From contig CATOCQ010000001.1 in assembly GCA_951640195.1 (NCBI GenBank), positions 1 through 64,000 on the forward strand: a DNA stretch of 64,000 nt, in the 5' to 3' direction. Made by a program: the position numbers and the translations under genes. Under the pieces are notes generated by a model that was not told the DNA's origin, did not search any database, and saw only the letters and a program-made list of their open reading frames with translations. This document shows, piece by piece, positions 48,028 through 59,336 of the stretch. Within the stretch, counting starts at the first letter, position 1; every line of letters begins with the position of its first letter. This DNA is from Porpolomopsis calyptriformis. Taxonomy: Eukaryota; Basidiomycota; Agaricomycetes; Agaricales; Hygrophoraceae.

Positions 48028-51000
48028 GTGAGGCTTTCCAACCTTCGCCTACGCACCATCACAAACCAGGTTTCAGCCTTTGCAGAGAAGCGCTTCCATG
48101 ATATGCAAGCATCCAATATCATTCCCTGGGGTATGTCGCGGCGGTGGGTCGAAGATGTTGGCGAGGATCCTGAATGGTTAGTGATATATGCCTCAGAGCG
48201 AGTGAAAGATGGTCGTATAGTCAGGGATGGGTTTTATGTGTGTTCATTGCATTTCAATAACATCATTCACTCATTGAAATGTGGTTATTTAGGAAAATGA
48301 AGCTCAATTCATCTGGGAGGCCACTCAAAAACTGTTTTCTGAAATTCAGCCTGTTTGTCCAGCTCTGGGTGGGGATAAGAGACATCTGGAAAGCGCTCTC
48401 TACCCACTAATGGACTTTGATGTCCTTGAAGAAGAGGACAATATTGTACATTCATGTAAGCTCAACTAGGATTCAAGAGTTGAACATTGATATTTTGAAG
48501 CAGCATCACTTCTCCAGACCAATGTTGGCACATGTTTAGACATCACTGATGGTCATGAGCCTGTTGGATTACGCCACGACATTCAAGCATGGTACGAGTT
48601 AGGACATAGGGTGTGTCATAAACTTATTTATTTACATGATTTGTTTTACAGCCGTTTGCACATGGCTTGACACTATTCCGCGGATTTGAAAAAAGAAAAG
48701 AAGTTGACTCAATACTGTTATGACCGATTATTAATCATTTAAATACAACTTTTAGGCTGCCGTTCACGACTCTGTTGTAATGCCCTATCAAAAAATTAGT
48801 TTGGATGTAAAGCTCGCAGCTGTCAGGCTCCATGATCTCAATCTGCTTGACCTCGAGACCATTCTGCATATTGTTGGGTTCTCTCGCAGCACCTACTTTC
48901 GTGTTCTAAAGCTTTGGCACGAAACTGGCAACGTTACTATCCACAGATTGAAACTTGGACGGCCTCGGCTTCTCCACAAGAGCGATGTTGATTATCTGAT
49001 CTGTCTTGTGCACCACCGGCCTCACTGGTTCCTTGACGAGCTCCTAGCTCTTCTCAAAACCAATCGATTCATTTCTGTTCACTATACAACCATCTTCCGA
49101 GAGCTGACTCGCATGGGTATGTCTTTGAAGAAGCTGAAGAAAATTGCACAAGAGCGGAACGAGAATGCTAGAGCCGACTTCATTGCAAGGATGGCCCAGT
49201 ACGAGCCTGAGGAGTTGGGCTTCATTGATGAAACTTCCAAAGATGAATGAACACTCTCACGTTGGAGAGGTAGATCAAAGAGGGGGGCTAGGGCTGAGGC
49301 AAGGGAGGTTTTTGTTCGAGGAATCCGTCTCAGTGCAGTAGGCCTTCTCACAATTGATGGCATGACGGCAAGTACTGTTGTTCAAGGCTCAATGACGAAA
49401 GCAGGATTCCTACAATTTCTTGAATTTACAGTGGTACGTTTCAGCCATTTTTGCAAAGATACAACTCATTTATTGTAACAGATACCACACTGTGTTCCCC
49501 ATAGCAACCTCCGTGTGCTTGTAATGGATAATGCAAAAATCCATCGAGGCCCTGAAATCCTAGAGTTGCTTGATCGTTTTGGTGGGTTTCCCACCTACAT
49601 AAATGAACCCATGCCAATCAACTCACAGGAATCCAGCTGGAGTACTTGCCGCCATACTCGCTAGATTTGAATCCAATTGAGGAGGCCTTTTCAAAAATCA
49701 AAGCATTCATTCGTCACAACCAAGATATTTTTACAGCTTCGACAGAATTTGGTATAATGTATGATATGTATGAGGCTATGGATGTTATCTTGCCATCCGA
49801 CGCAGCTGGTTATTTCATTCACAGTGGTTACTTTTAGTTTTGAACGCTATAAACTGTTTGGCAATTCTATTGACTGTATCTGCAAATAATACGGACGTCT
49901 AAGTATTATGACAATGCCCACGAAGCAACAGCATGTTTCAGCTCTGCAATCTCCCCACTTTTGAATCCCATCTCCTTTAGTTCACTTATCTCAGTGTAAG
50001 CAAAGGTATGTGTTCCCGAGTACCCATTTGCGACAAGTCGGTCTTGAATAGCTTCGGAAAGTGAGTAGTTGTCGCAGAAGTCAGTTATTGTCATTTTTGG
50101 TCTAGATGGATTTGCAACAGAGATGAGCAGTGGTGATTGAGAAACAGTTGAAGAAGGAACAGCATTGGGTGCAGGTGTGACATGAGACAAAAGTCCGAAG
50201 AGAGCGTCAGGAATAGAGAAATGGTTGTGAATTTGCATGGGTGCAGAAACTGTTGACGGCATTGATGAAGAAGTGATTTGGGGCCAAGACTGTCTGGAGA
50301 CAAGACGTCGAATGCTTTATGGTTTGGAGGTTTATCAATTGTTGCACTCCCGTCATCCTTAAGCTTTAGGTGAATGGGTTAGTGTTGCCAACTCAAGTGA
50401 TTACTTCACGACTCACCAAGGCAGAAGCCCAGACCTCAAAGTGAGTCATGCTTAGAGGGAAATGCTCAGGGTTGTCAGCCGGCACATAGCAGTGATCACT
50501 TGAGCGGTTGCGTGTATTGCAAGCCCATCGATTCCTAAGAAACTGGATCTTTTCGTTTCGGGCTACATTCCCTGGCAATATTTTATCAGGTTTCTATATA
50601 TTATAAATACTATTAGCATCAAAATGGTAGCGAAACACTCACTTTTTTCTTTTTCTTTTTTGGCCGGTCATCATCAGTATCGGTGTTCTCTTTCTCACTG
50701 TCAGTACCCCTCTTTCTATTCTTTCTGCCATGCTAGTTGACGCCTTGCCATTTAGTATAATAACTATAGATGTTACGCAACATACCTTAAGATCAGATGT
50801 CTTCTCTGTAATAGTGACGTTCACAATCGGATCTTTTGCTTTGAGGGCTTGCTTGACAAGAAAGCTGTAATTGTTATGATGAAGATTCATAGCATTTGGA
50901 GCATGATGAGGGACTGAGAAGGAGACATCGTAATCTTCGAAACTGAGGTTTTCTGGGTGATAATACGCATCAATCTTAACAAGTAGTTGGGCCTTGACCA

Positions 51001-52087
51001 TGTCCCAAGGATCGGCAGATGAGAGTTTCAGAAAATCGTTATGGGGTACACGTTTGCGAGCTGGTTTCTTCATTTCTTTTGCATGAAACAGGGAGAGATT
51101 GTAGGTGATTTTCAAAGGAGAGGTTGCATCTAATTACTTTGATATGGTTATATTTGGGTTTGGATGTAGCAAGGACATACTTTCATTATGCTTTCCGACC
51201 TCCTTTTCCTTCGGCATCTTGAGTTTTGGCGGAACCGTCAGTGTGAGCAAAGGATCAGGTAGCATGCCTAGATCAGGCTTGATGGCAGCTTCAAGCTCAT
51301 CAGAAGACAATTCGATGTCGCCAGGATCAAGCACACTATTGGGTGGTGCCATTAGGGCAATGAGCAATGTTAAGAGTTATGGTAAGAGATTGCGTGAGTA
51401 GTAATTAAAGTTATGGCTAGTCGACTTCTTTTTCTTTTTTCAAATCTGCGGAATAGTGTCAAGCCATGTGCAAACGGCTGTAATCTGTCTCTTTCAGCAT
51501 GATAACCCTATCCCCTCTTCTGACCTTATTGGCAATCATTCAGCCCGAAAATCAAAAAATCACACGTCACTACTTGCAGGCAACTGAGAAGCAAACGAAC
51601 TACCTTGACAAGCTACTAGAAAAATTAGCACCAAAGGAGTGGAACCGCTTAAAACGTACTTATAAAGCAGGTCGTTGGTACCAGGACCTCAATGAATCCT
51701 GCTTTTTTGGACTCGCAACTATTTGGAAGCTTCAGGTTGATGTGCACATCAACCACAACGATTTTGAATTGAGCGTGATCACTTGTGCCGGCAAGTTTAA
51801 TGGGGGACATCTTTATTTGCCGGACTTGGATTTGTGCTTAGCGTGAGGTGTTTTGTTCATGTATGTACCATTTTTGAACTAACTGCTGAGCTAGATATAA
51901 GGCTGGAGATATTGTTATTCTGAGGTCTCCATACTTGTTCCATGGAGTTGGGCACTGGGAACCTGGCCCCATGTTGTCCACCAATACATGCACTCCTGGG
52001 CGTATCGCGTGGGTCCATTTTAGCCACCAAGATGTCGTTCGATTCTTAGATGAGAAGCCCAAAGACTACATGATTCGGCTAGGCTAG
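48028..52087 (+). CDS. 2OG-Fe(II) oxygenase, TET/JBP-like, intron holds transposon
   Basis: Exons before the transposon: SAFAEKRFHDMQASNIIPWG, VEDVGEDPEWLVIYASERV, ENEAQFIWEATQKLF, LLQTNVGTCLDITDG and HDIQAWYELGHR (ends 48,610). After it: PENQKITRHYLQATEKQTNY, NRLKRTYKAGRWYQDL, then the oxygenase core with HND at 51,754-51,762 as HxD, GKFNGGHLYLPDL, YKAGDIVILRSPYLFHGVG with the distal His at 51,941, and RIAWVHF; stop 52,085-52,087. Frame is kept if the acceptor is at AATCATTCAG (~51,540). The core resembles fungal TET/JBP dioxygenases, which oxidise 5-methylcytosine or thymine. The 5' start is not defined. The Tc1/mariner element sits in the intron starting at 48,611. Confidence 0.6.
48780..49837 (+). 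pseudogene. Tc1/mariner DDE transposase with in-frame TGA
   Basis: Exon 1 (48,780-49,433) has a helix-turn-helix region (LETILHIVGFSRSTYFRVL), an HTH/linker (HRLKLGRPRLLH) and the first acidic residue in LGFIDETSKDE. A TGA at 49,248-49,250 follows; reading through in the same frame gives LSAVGLLTIDGMTAS and TKAGFLQFLEF. After a 48-nt intron: VLVMDNAKIHRGPEI (second Asp). After a 47-nt intron: LEYLPPYSLDLNPIEEAF (third, Glu). Stop 49,835-49,837. The TGA replaces an Arg expected after DE, consistent with CGA to TGA. Unless read through, this copy makes no full transposase. Confidence 0.88.
49906..51352 (-). CDS. Second gene of the Tc1/mariner element, SAM-like end
   Basis: From ATG 51,350-51,352 (MAPPNSVLDPGDIELSSDEL) exons run in frame through KITYNLSLFHAKEMKKPARK, DPWDMVKAQLLVKIDAYY, KDPIVNVTITEKTSDL, a basic HGRKNRKRGT and RPKKKKKK patch (nuclear-localisation type), NVARNEKIQFLRNRWACNT and MTHFEVWASAL. 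The last exon ends with MTITDFCDNYSLSEAIQD and ELKEMGFKSGEIAELKHAV, which has the look of a SAM-type helical domain. The junction near 50,290-50,412 needs either a 120-nt intron or a frameshift. I know no such partner gene in Tc1/mariner elements; function unknown. Confidence 0.6.
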
Positions 52088-53518
52088 GTTAATTATACCC
52101 TGAATGAACTTGGGTTCCTATTTCTTCAACATGATGTGCACCTTGTTAGGGAAACGGTTTGTACCTCATTGAGCTTGTGAGGCAAACACGTGAGGAAGTA
52201 CAAGGTAACGATGAGTATTTATGTATGGGTGCATGGACCAATATCTACGGGGCGCTGACACTCATCCAAAAACCAACACACCTCCCTACCCACTGATGGA
52301 GACTCCAACCAAGACGCAGCACACAAGCAGATGGATGATACCACATTTCTTTCTTTGCTCTTTTCTGTTGCATTTATCCGTTCTATAGCCAGCATAGATA
52401 CTTAAAGGAGGTTAAATGCAAAGAGGTTCAGACCTCTTGGATGAGGGATGGAGTGACGCACACAAGAGTCTCTGACCAGACCAAGGAACTGCGCGGAAAA
52501 GCCTACACAGGTCTGGCGAAACAGCTAGGTGCTCAACCAGCAGGCTGTGGTCAATGAGTCATTTTACACTTCTAAATCATTCAGGTGTAGCAAGGACCAA
52601 GCGCTAGAAGACAGGCCTTTAGCCAGTATGGAGAGGCAGATAGGTGCCGATCACCCCTCCTCCCATCCTAATGAACAACCTCGTGGATGTATAAGTCATA
52701 AGGGGCTATGATTGCGGTGACAGGTTCTATTCGGTAAGGTACTATGTTACTAGGACCTCCTCAAACTTTTTCACCAAGTCAAGTGTATGCAGAATCTTGT
52801 CCAATCAGACACTTTACAGACAGTCATCACCAGTTTGAGGATATTTCTGTTGTCCCCATTGGAAAAGCGAAGAACCTCAGGATATCCTCTCGTGTAACAG
52901 GGACTGTCTCTACCATTGTTGGTGAACACATCAACAATGGCGAGTTGCTCAGGCCTGGTATGCGGTAGTTTGACTATGGTATAATTCCGAATCGAAGTTG
53001 GATGTGATGTGAGGCTCTGGGATTGTATCGGACATCGAGGCACGTATGTTAGATGAAGTTATTTCGAGGCTAACCCTCACAACTGTCTACAGACGTGTGT
53101 ATTGTACAGATTGACGCTCATGGGGAGCAACATGGTAGAGTCTACAAAATGTGGTACGCTCTGGATCCATCCTTCTGATAACCACGCCTATTTGACGTGA
53201 AGTGGATTTCTTTCTTGCTTGGTAATTGGCAGTAAAAACGCCATTTGCCTTGGGTAAAATCCATCTTGAAGCCCCACCATGTGGTTAACATCGGACGTTG
53301 ACATATGCGAAAAGCGTATTCTGAAACAATATGGCATCAGAGCTTTCTGCATACATGAAGTCGACAAATTCGGGATCAGATGATGGCACTAATGCGTGAC
53401 TGTCACATTCGGTGGCTGTTACTTTCGGTGACTGTCTTCGCCCTTCGTGAAATTTTCAATATTTGTTCTTCTACTTTAACTAGTGTCCCAGAGTCTATGA
53501 TATTTTAATGTCCTCTTG
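52088..53518. other. Relic-containing intergenic stretch
   Basis: Contains the plus-strand fragment at 52,165-52,275 (copy of 46,636-46,880). The rest, including a 74-codon plus frame at 52,744, shows no motif. A GTGACTGTCAC palindrome is at ~53,397, the same core as in the repeats at 46,212 and 59,117. Confidence 0.4.
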
Positions 53519-56500
53519 ATGTTTTCCTCCGCTTCTACACCCTCTGCTTCATCTTTGACCTCATCACCGATGAATACAAACTTGAAGCTTTCTCAGTTTC
53601 GTGCATTCCAAGACTTCCCGTGGCGTCATAGCCTACCCCTTTCCCCACGTCAACTTGGGGAAGAGTTTATGCAACTAATGGGGCCAGAAGAATTGGAGAG
53701 GAACTCCGGTGCAGCAGACTTGCTTCTAGTAAGTCATTGCTCTCTGAATTGTATTATACTATCAATGACCCTCATGCCACTTCCACTTTACATAGATGCT
53801 CTGCCGTGAGCTCAACAACAGGGCTATCCCTGAAACTCTGACCCCAAACCAGATCGTGTTCTTACAACAATACTTCGCATCAGACAGCAGTAGTCTGAGG
53901 GAAGCCAACCGTTGGTCTAAGAAGCATCCCAGGGATGTATTTCTTGCAGCCCACATGCTGCTCCACTACAGTCTTCTTGATCGCTTGGTGGACAGTATTT
54001 CCCCCACCCCCTCAAGCTGTTTGGTGCGCAGGCCAAGGTGTTCAAGACCCAACATAACTGAGAGATTGCAGAGTGTAAGTACAATTTATATGGGTTATTA
54101 CAACTGATAGATGCATGTATATTTTAGCTCATCCGACCTATCGAAGATTGGGTTACACTTATTGAAGATGCCATGTCCGCATTAAGCGAGCTCCCTGTCG
54201 CAGAGTCTAAAGTCTCATCACAAAGCCCATTTGAGACTGGCGTTCCAAAAGACTTGTCCCTCAGACAACGCCATCTCGTCTGTGGAATCAAAGCGCTACA
54301 TCGTGCAGCTGGGCACATGAGCACAGCAGCTGTGAGTGAAATCCTCACTAACGTAGAACTCATAGCTTTTGCAATCACTTGGTTCAGCAAGGTAACTTTC
54401 TTTGACTATAAAGGAGATCTATCCTTGCGGCTAATGCTTCATTTTTCTTCCATAGCCTCAAACTGCATTCAACATCGATGCTAAGTTATGGAACCAACAG
54501 CTGGAAAGGTGTGTATAGCACACATCATCTAAGGATGATTCTGATACCCCTTTTCAGCATGGCAGTTAATATACAAGCTCCGCTATCCCCGACATTCAGG
54601 GATATGCTCTCCAGAAATTCTAAGGCTCTTTACGAACGCATGCGGAGCATATTCCATCTCACAACCTCCATCTCACCCCTCCTTGTTTTCCTCCCTCACA
54701 GCCTTAGCAGGGCAGAAGTTAGTCGTGACCAACTTGTTGCGGTAAGCTCGTTTGGCGATCAATTACTCACTTATTTATTGATTTCGTCCAGCTGACGTTT
54801 TCTTTGGGTAATGAGCATCCCCAATTCCTCGCGAACACAGAGAGAGCACTCTGGCACTCTTTTATTTCAATTGCAACTGGGTCAACTGCTATGGATGCCA
54901 TCATTGGATTTTTCTCTCAATTTTCAGCTACTTCCCATCAAACCCAATTTAATGATGCAGACCGCTATTGGTTCCATTTGCCCGGTATGTCTCCTTCTAC
55001 TATTTCTTGATTTACCACTCATTACCTTCCTCTAGTTGATTTTATCTCTGATCTTCCAGTGGGGGCCCACTCATTGGCATTCCCACTCACAGCTAGGTAA
55101 CCACTGGCGATATCCTATGAGCTAGCCAAGAACGAGTCTCAGGGATCAGGAGAGAGGTCCTCACAGCAAGATGGGGAGGAACCAGTAGTACTTCCGGCTC
55201 AGGAGCCAGGAGAAATTGAGGAAGGGGTAGCGAAAGAGGTAGTGAAGGAGGTAGCGAAAGAGGTAGCGAAAGATGTGCCGGAAGAGATAGTGAAAGATGT
55301 GGGGGAAGAGATAGCGAAAGACATGGGGGAAGAGGTAGTGAAAGATGTGGGGGAAGAGATAACGAAAGATGTGGGGGAAGAGACTGAAATACGTGGGGAA
55401 AGGGAGGGTGGGATCAATGCGGAGAGCACAGAAGGGGGTAGAATGAGAGAGCAAAGGGAGGGTGGAATTGATAAGGAACTAGTGGGGGGTGAAACAAACA
55501 AGGAAAGAGAGGATGAATCGAGCGAGGACGAGGGTGAATCAAGTGAGGACGAGGAGGAACGAGTCAGTAATGAATTGGAAGGGAAGGATGATGTAGACGA
55601 CGAAGGGGAGGATGAAGTAAACAAGGAAAAGGAGGAAGAATTTGGTGAGAAGTGGGTGGAGGAGAATGAACCGGGCCAGAAAAGTAAGCTTGGTATCATA
55701 AATGATACCAGTGATTTACCAGTTTTCAGAGAGAGAACACATCAGGAAACAGGAAATCCAATGGAAACAGTCGCAGCCCACGGAGAAGTCTTCCTTCCAG
55801 GTCTCATCTAGCCGAATCCAGCGCCCACCTCCAAAGCTAAAGAGACGGCATGGTTCAGCTCCCAACCCAAAAACTAGGTTCAGACCTACATCACCAGATA
55901 ATGAACTTCCCCATAAAAAGGACAGAGGCAAAGACCCCTCAACAACGCTCCTCCCAGCTAAAAAGAAAAATATCATCTCGGCTACTACGCCGCTAGAAAC
56001 AGCTACCAGCCAGTTTGGGGAAAGAGTGAGTACTAGATGAGAAAACCTTGTTCTTCGTTTTCAAAGATGATCACAGGATCTGAAATTGAAAAAACTCTCT
56101 ACCCTCCCACTCCCAGAGGTATTGTTCCCTGCTCCCAGCCTTGTTATATCTTGGCTGACAATAGTCATAGTTGGTCGCTAACCCCATCAAAGTCCCCATC
56201 TATGATGCTTACCCAGAGAATGACCCAGAGATCTTTGAATATCGACCACCTGTCAAAGTGGTGAGTGACTTTCTTTGTGTCTAGGCTGTTAACTGATAGC
56301 TAGCTGGTATAGGCAGAAATCGAAGGTGCTTTCTTGAATAGGGTTCACAACCTCATCCAAAAAAGCTATGTCGACGGCATTCCCATGCACTGTCTTCACT
56401 CTTCCCACCTTGCGAAGTTCGACCCAAAGGCATCTTGTATCTTTGTGACAGAGTACGAGGATTTTGTGAAGCTATCTGCCACTGAGGTCCAAAGGATATT

Positions 56501-58372
56501 TCGACGTCGACACATCCTCGTCCTCAATAACCCCCAGGAGAAATTGAATTTTGATCGATCTGGCTTAGAAAAACTGGGAAATCTCTCCACACTCAGACAA
56601 ATACAAGGTACGTACAAGTCATCTTGTATCTGGACGTTATAGTGATGGTTCACAAGTGGCAGAGTTGAGGGAGCAACCAGGGGAGGATACCCTCCTACGC
56701 GCTGGTACATTGGAAGATATATACCAGGCAGCCAAGGGTACAACCCCACGAATTCTGAATGGGCTGGACTTTCCTATGGGGGAAATATGGCGAATGCCTC
56801 CACCTCGATTCAGGTAAGTTTGTGTGCAGTCTTAGATCTTCTTAAATGAAACGTGACATAACAGTGACCTCGCATCACATGAATGGGCATGGAAAGAGAC
56901 ACGGCACCTGGAGGGTTTTCCTAAAGAGAGGCCAATTACAGACGAAATGCGATGGGGGTTGGCAGTGACCAGAGGATCGACAACGTGGTGTCATGTGGAT
57001 GATGACGGTTTCGGAACCTCAGTCCAGGTCATGTGTGGGGCAAAGTATTGGGTTGTTTTCCATCCCATGAGGGATCAGACCAATGGGAACAAAGCTGGTG
57101 ACCTCGGAACAACCCTGGCATATCCCCCCCACTGGACTTCGGGATTCACAGGTGAAGGCATATTTGAGGCAGAGGGTGTCTTGCTGTGGGAAAATTCCAC
57201 TTTGTAAGTCATTTCTTATGCATTGTGTTCATGTAATTGACTGCACATCTAGTTACATGAGACCCAATACCCTGCATGCTGTGTGGGGGGTAGAAGATAC
57301 GATCACGTACGGCTCCCACTTCCTTTCAACGTCATCCATCACTGATACATGCTGTGGGATCATTCACACGTTTGTGATGAGCTGGAATATCACAAATACT
57401 GAACACGACGAGACCCGAACATTCCTTCGCCGTTTGATGTGCATGTGGTCACACCATTTTATGTCAGGGGATGAAACAGGTAAACCTTCTCTTTGTACCT
57501 TTCTTATATGAGTTAAATAAGTCCTACACTTAGCAACCGATGGTAGGCTTGCACACTTCCCTGACATATCGACTCAAGATGGTCTTCTGGATGTTGTGGC
57601 TGTTGGAAACATGCTGGAACTCGCCCAAGTCATTGGTCGCCAGCACTACCGCAAGGAGGTCTCTTCCTCTGTCATGCAAGAAGAGACAATCGCTCTATGG
57701 AATTATCGGCAGTTCATGCGGTGGTTCATGGACACCTTCGTCATTTTCATCAGGCAAACTTGTGTTTCGCCGATGTATATTTTCCGGCGGTTCCTGGCTG
57801 ACGTGGCCTCGGCAATAGTTGGCTACAAGCAGGCTAACACCAAGGCATCTGACACTTGCACTGCACATGCTGTAAAGTGAGCTGTCCTCAGTCACTTCCG
57901 CAAGGACTGGGTTGAGGTGCTTCCTCGATTGGAAGGGCTTCTCAAGGAACCATGGACAGAATTGACCTGGACTGGGCCAGCTTTTGTTATTGTGTGCCAA
58001 AAAGGCCACCCCAACATGGAGAGCACACCAATCTCTTCTGACTACCCTGAAGAGCCTGTCCTCAGTGGAGATCCCACCCTTCAATCCGTAGTTCAGGAGG
58101 ACTTGGATTCAGCCCTTCAACCCGAATTTCAGGAGGACTTGGATTCAGTCCTTCAATCAGCATTGCAGGACTTGAAGGCTGACTTTTCACAGTTGACTAT
58201 GGACGTAGATACTGATAGTCATCAGTACTCTCCTGGATCACCAGAGAAGACAATTGGTCGTGTACAAGCTCGCTCGGAAAGCCCTGGTAAGTCCAAAGTC
58301 ATTTATCATATATATAATTCATCTATAGTACAATTTCATGACGCAGATTCAACTCTGGAAAATCGCAAATGA
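53519..58372 (+). CDS. Large JmjC-domain protein with Glu-rich repeats
   Basis: About 18 exons, ~1,000 residues. N-terminal part: LKLSQFRAFQDFPWRHSL, LTPNQIVFLQQYFASD, LSLRQRHLVCGIKALHRAAG. From 55,190 a Glu/Lys/Val repeat (KEVAKEVAKDVPEEIVKDV) and an acidic stretch, then a basic region (RPPPKLKRRHG). The oxygenase core is WCHVDDDGFGTSVQVMCGA with HVD at 56,992-57,000, AKYWVVFHP, and YMRPNTLHAVWG with the distal His. A conserved helical region follows (AVGNMLELAQVIGRQHY). TGA at 57,878-57,880 interrupts the frame, which stays open beyond to 58,372. The join near 55,090-55,200 is unclear. JmjC enzymes usually demethylate histones; this mushroom subfamily is uncharacterised as far as I know. 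Confidence 0.7.
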
Positions 58373-58467
58373 GTAAAGGGTGGATGAAATTATATACTGG
58401 GTAGTTTCTCTAGTATTTTCAAACATCAATTGTACCATAGACAACTATATGTACTGTATTATTATTA

Positions 58468-58888
58468 CAGCTGTTTGCACATGGCTTGACACACTTGTCC
58501 GCGGATTTGAAAAAAGGAAAGAGTCGACTCAGTGCTGTTATGACTGATTATTAATCATTTAAATACAACTGTTAGGCTGTTGTACCAAGATCAGGCTTAA
58601 TGGCAACCTCAAGCTTGTTGGAAGACGATTCAATGTCACCAGGATCAAGCACACTGTTGGGTGGTACCATTAAGGTGATGAGCAATGTTAGGGCCTGGAC
58701 GGTAACGTAGCGTGGCTAACTTTGCCAGCCTAAAAGTGTAGCAAACTCCGCCAGTTTAGCGCCAAAAAGCTGGCATTGCTAAGCTGCTGTCCAGGCCCTT
58801 AAGAGTTACAGTAAGAGGTTGTACAAGTTATGGCTAGTTGACTTTTCTTAAATCTCCGGACAAGCATCAAGCCATGTGCAAACGGCTG
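58468..58888 (+). mobile_element. Tc1/mariner derivative with nested insertion
   Basis: Same element as 45,681-45,990, with TA at 58,466-58,467 and 58,889-58,890. Its 421 bp equal 310 bp plus a 108-bp insert and a 3-bp target duplication. Confidence 0.9.
58691..58798 (+). mobile_element. 108-bp MITE, Harbinger-like, nested
   Basis: Ends GGGCCTGGAC / GTCCAGGCCC are inverted; TTA is duplicated on both sides (58,688-58,690 and 58,799-58,801). A TTA target duplication is typical of PIF/Harbinger elements. A related copy lacking the right end is at 63,065-63,153. Confidence 0.8.
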
Positions 58889-59118
58889 TAATCCCAATCT
58901 ACCTGTAGTTAAATGGAAGCGGATCATCTATTTACTCAGCTCAACTGGCCTGGGTCTCTTTCATCTGACTACCAGAGTCTACCACTGGTTACCTGAGTTG
59001 AGCTCACGCCACGTTGAGTCGACCAAGTTGAACGGTGTTGTTACTACCCGCCTCTGAAACACAGTGACTGGCACTTCGTAGAGAGTTTGTTGAACTCTAT
59101 TTCGGGGACCGCCTTTTG
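58889..59118 (+). repeat. Repeat shared with 45,991-46,219
   Basis: Second copy of the ~230-bp segment to the right of the 310-bp element, with about one change per 25 bp. Ends at GACAGTCAC. Confidence 0.8.
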
Positions 59119-59269
59119 ACAGTCACTCGACTGCTGAAATCAGCCACTTGTTGACCCCTCTTTGCCAGCGGGAAGCTAGCAGCTGCCAAATCTCCTAGGG
59201 TCATTTTACAATTTGAAAAGCAAAGCAGTGGATATTCTCTGTTACTTCTCGACATCATCATACACTTCA

Positions 59270-59310
59270 ACATCATCATCATCTTCTTCTTCTTCTTCTT
59301 CTTCTTCATC
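59270..59310 (+). repeat. CAT/TTC trinucleotide microsatellite
   Basis: A run of CATCAT then (CTT)n next to the 3' end of the membrane-protein gene. It explains the Lys/Met-rich reading frame on the minus strand here. Confidence 0.9.
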
Positions 59311-59336
59311 AACCACCCGACACTGATACATAACAA

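Larger units (their letters stand above)
48649..51480 (+). mobile_element. Tc1/mariner-type element, 2,832 bp, two genes
   Basis: Terminal inverted repeats of ~60 bp (CAGCCGTTTGCACATGG at the left, its complement at the right, continuing through TTGACACTATTCCGC) are flanked by TA duplications at 48,647-48,648 and 51,481-51,482. Inside are a DDE transposase on the plus strand and a second gene on the minus strand. It is the likely parent of the 310-bp derivatives at 45,681 and 58,468. Confidence 0.93.

Noticed and set aside
59097..59336. Lys/Met-rich minus-strand protein
   Set aside because: Produced by the trinucleotide microsatellite; overlaps the end of the membrane-protein gene's neighbourhood and a repeat.
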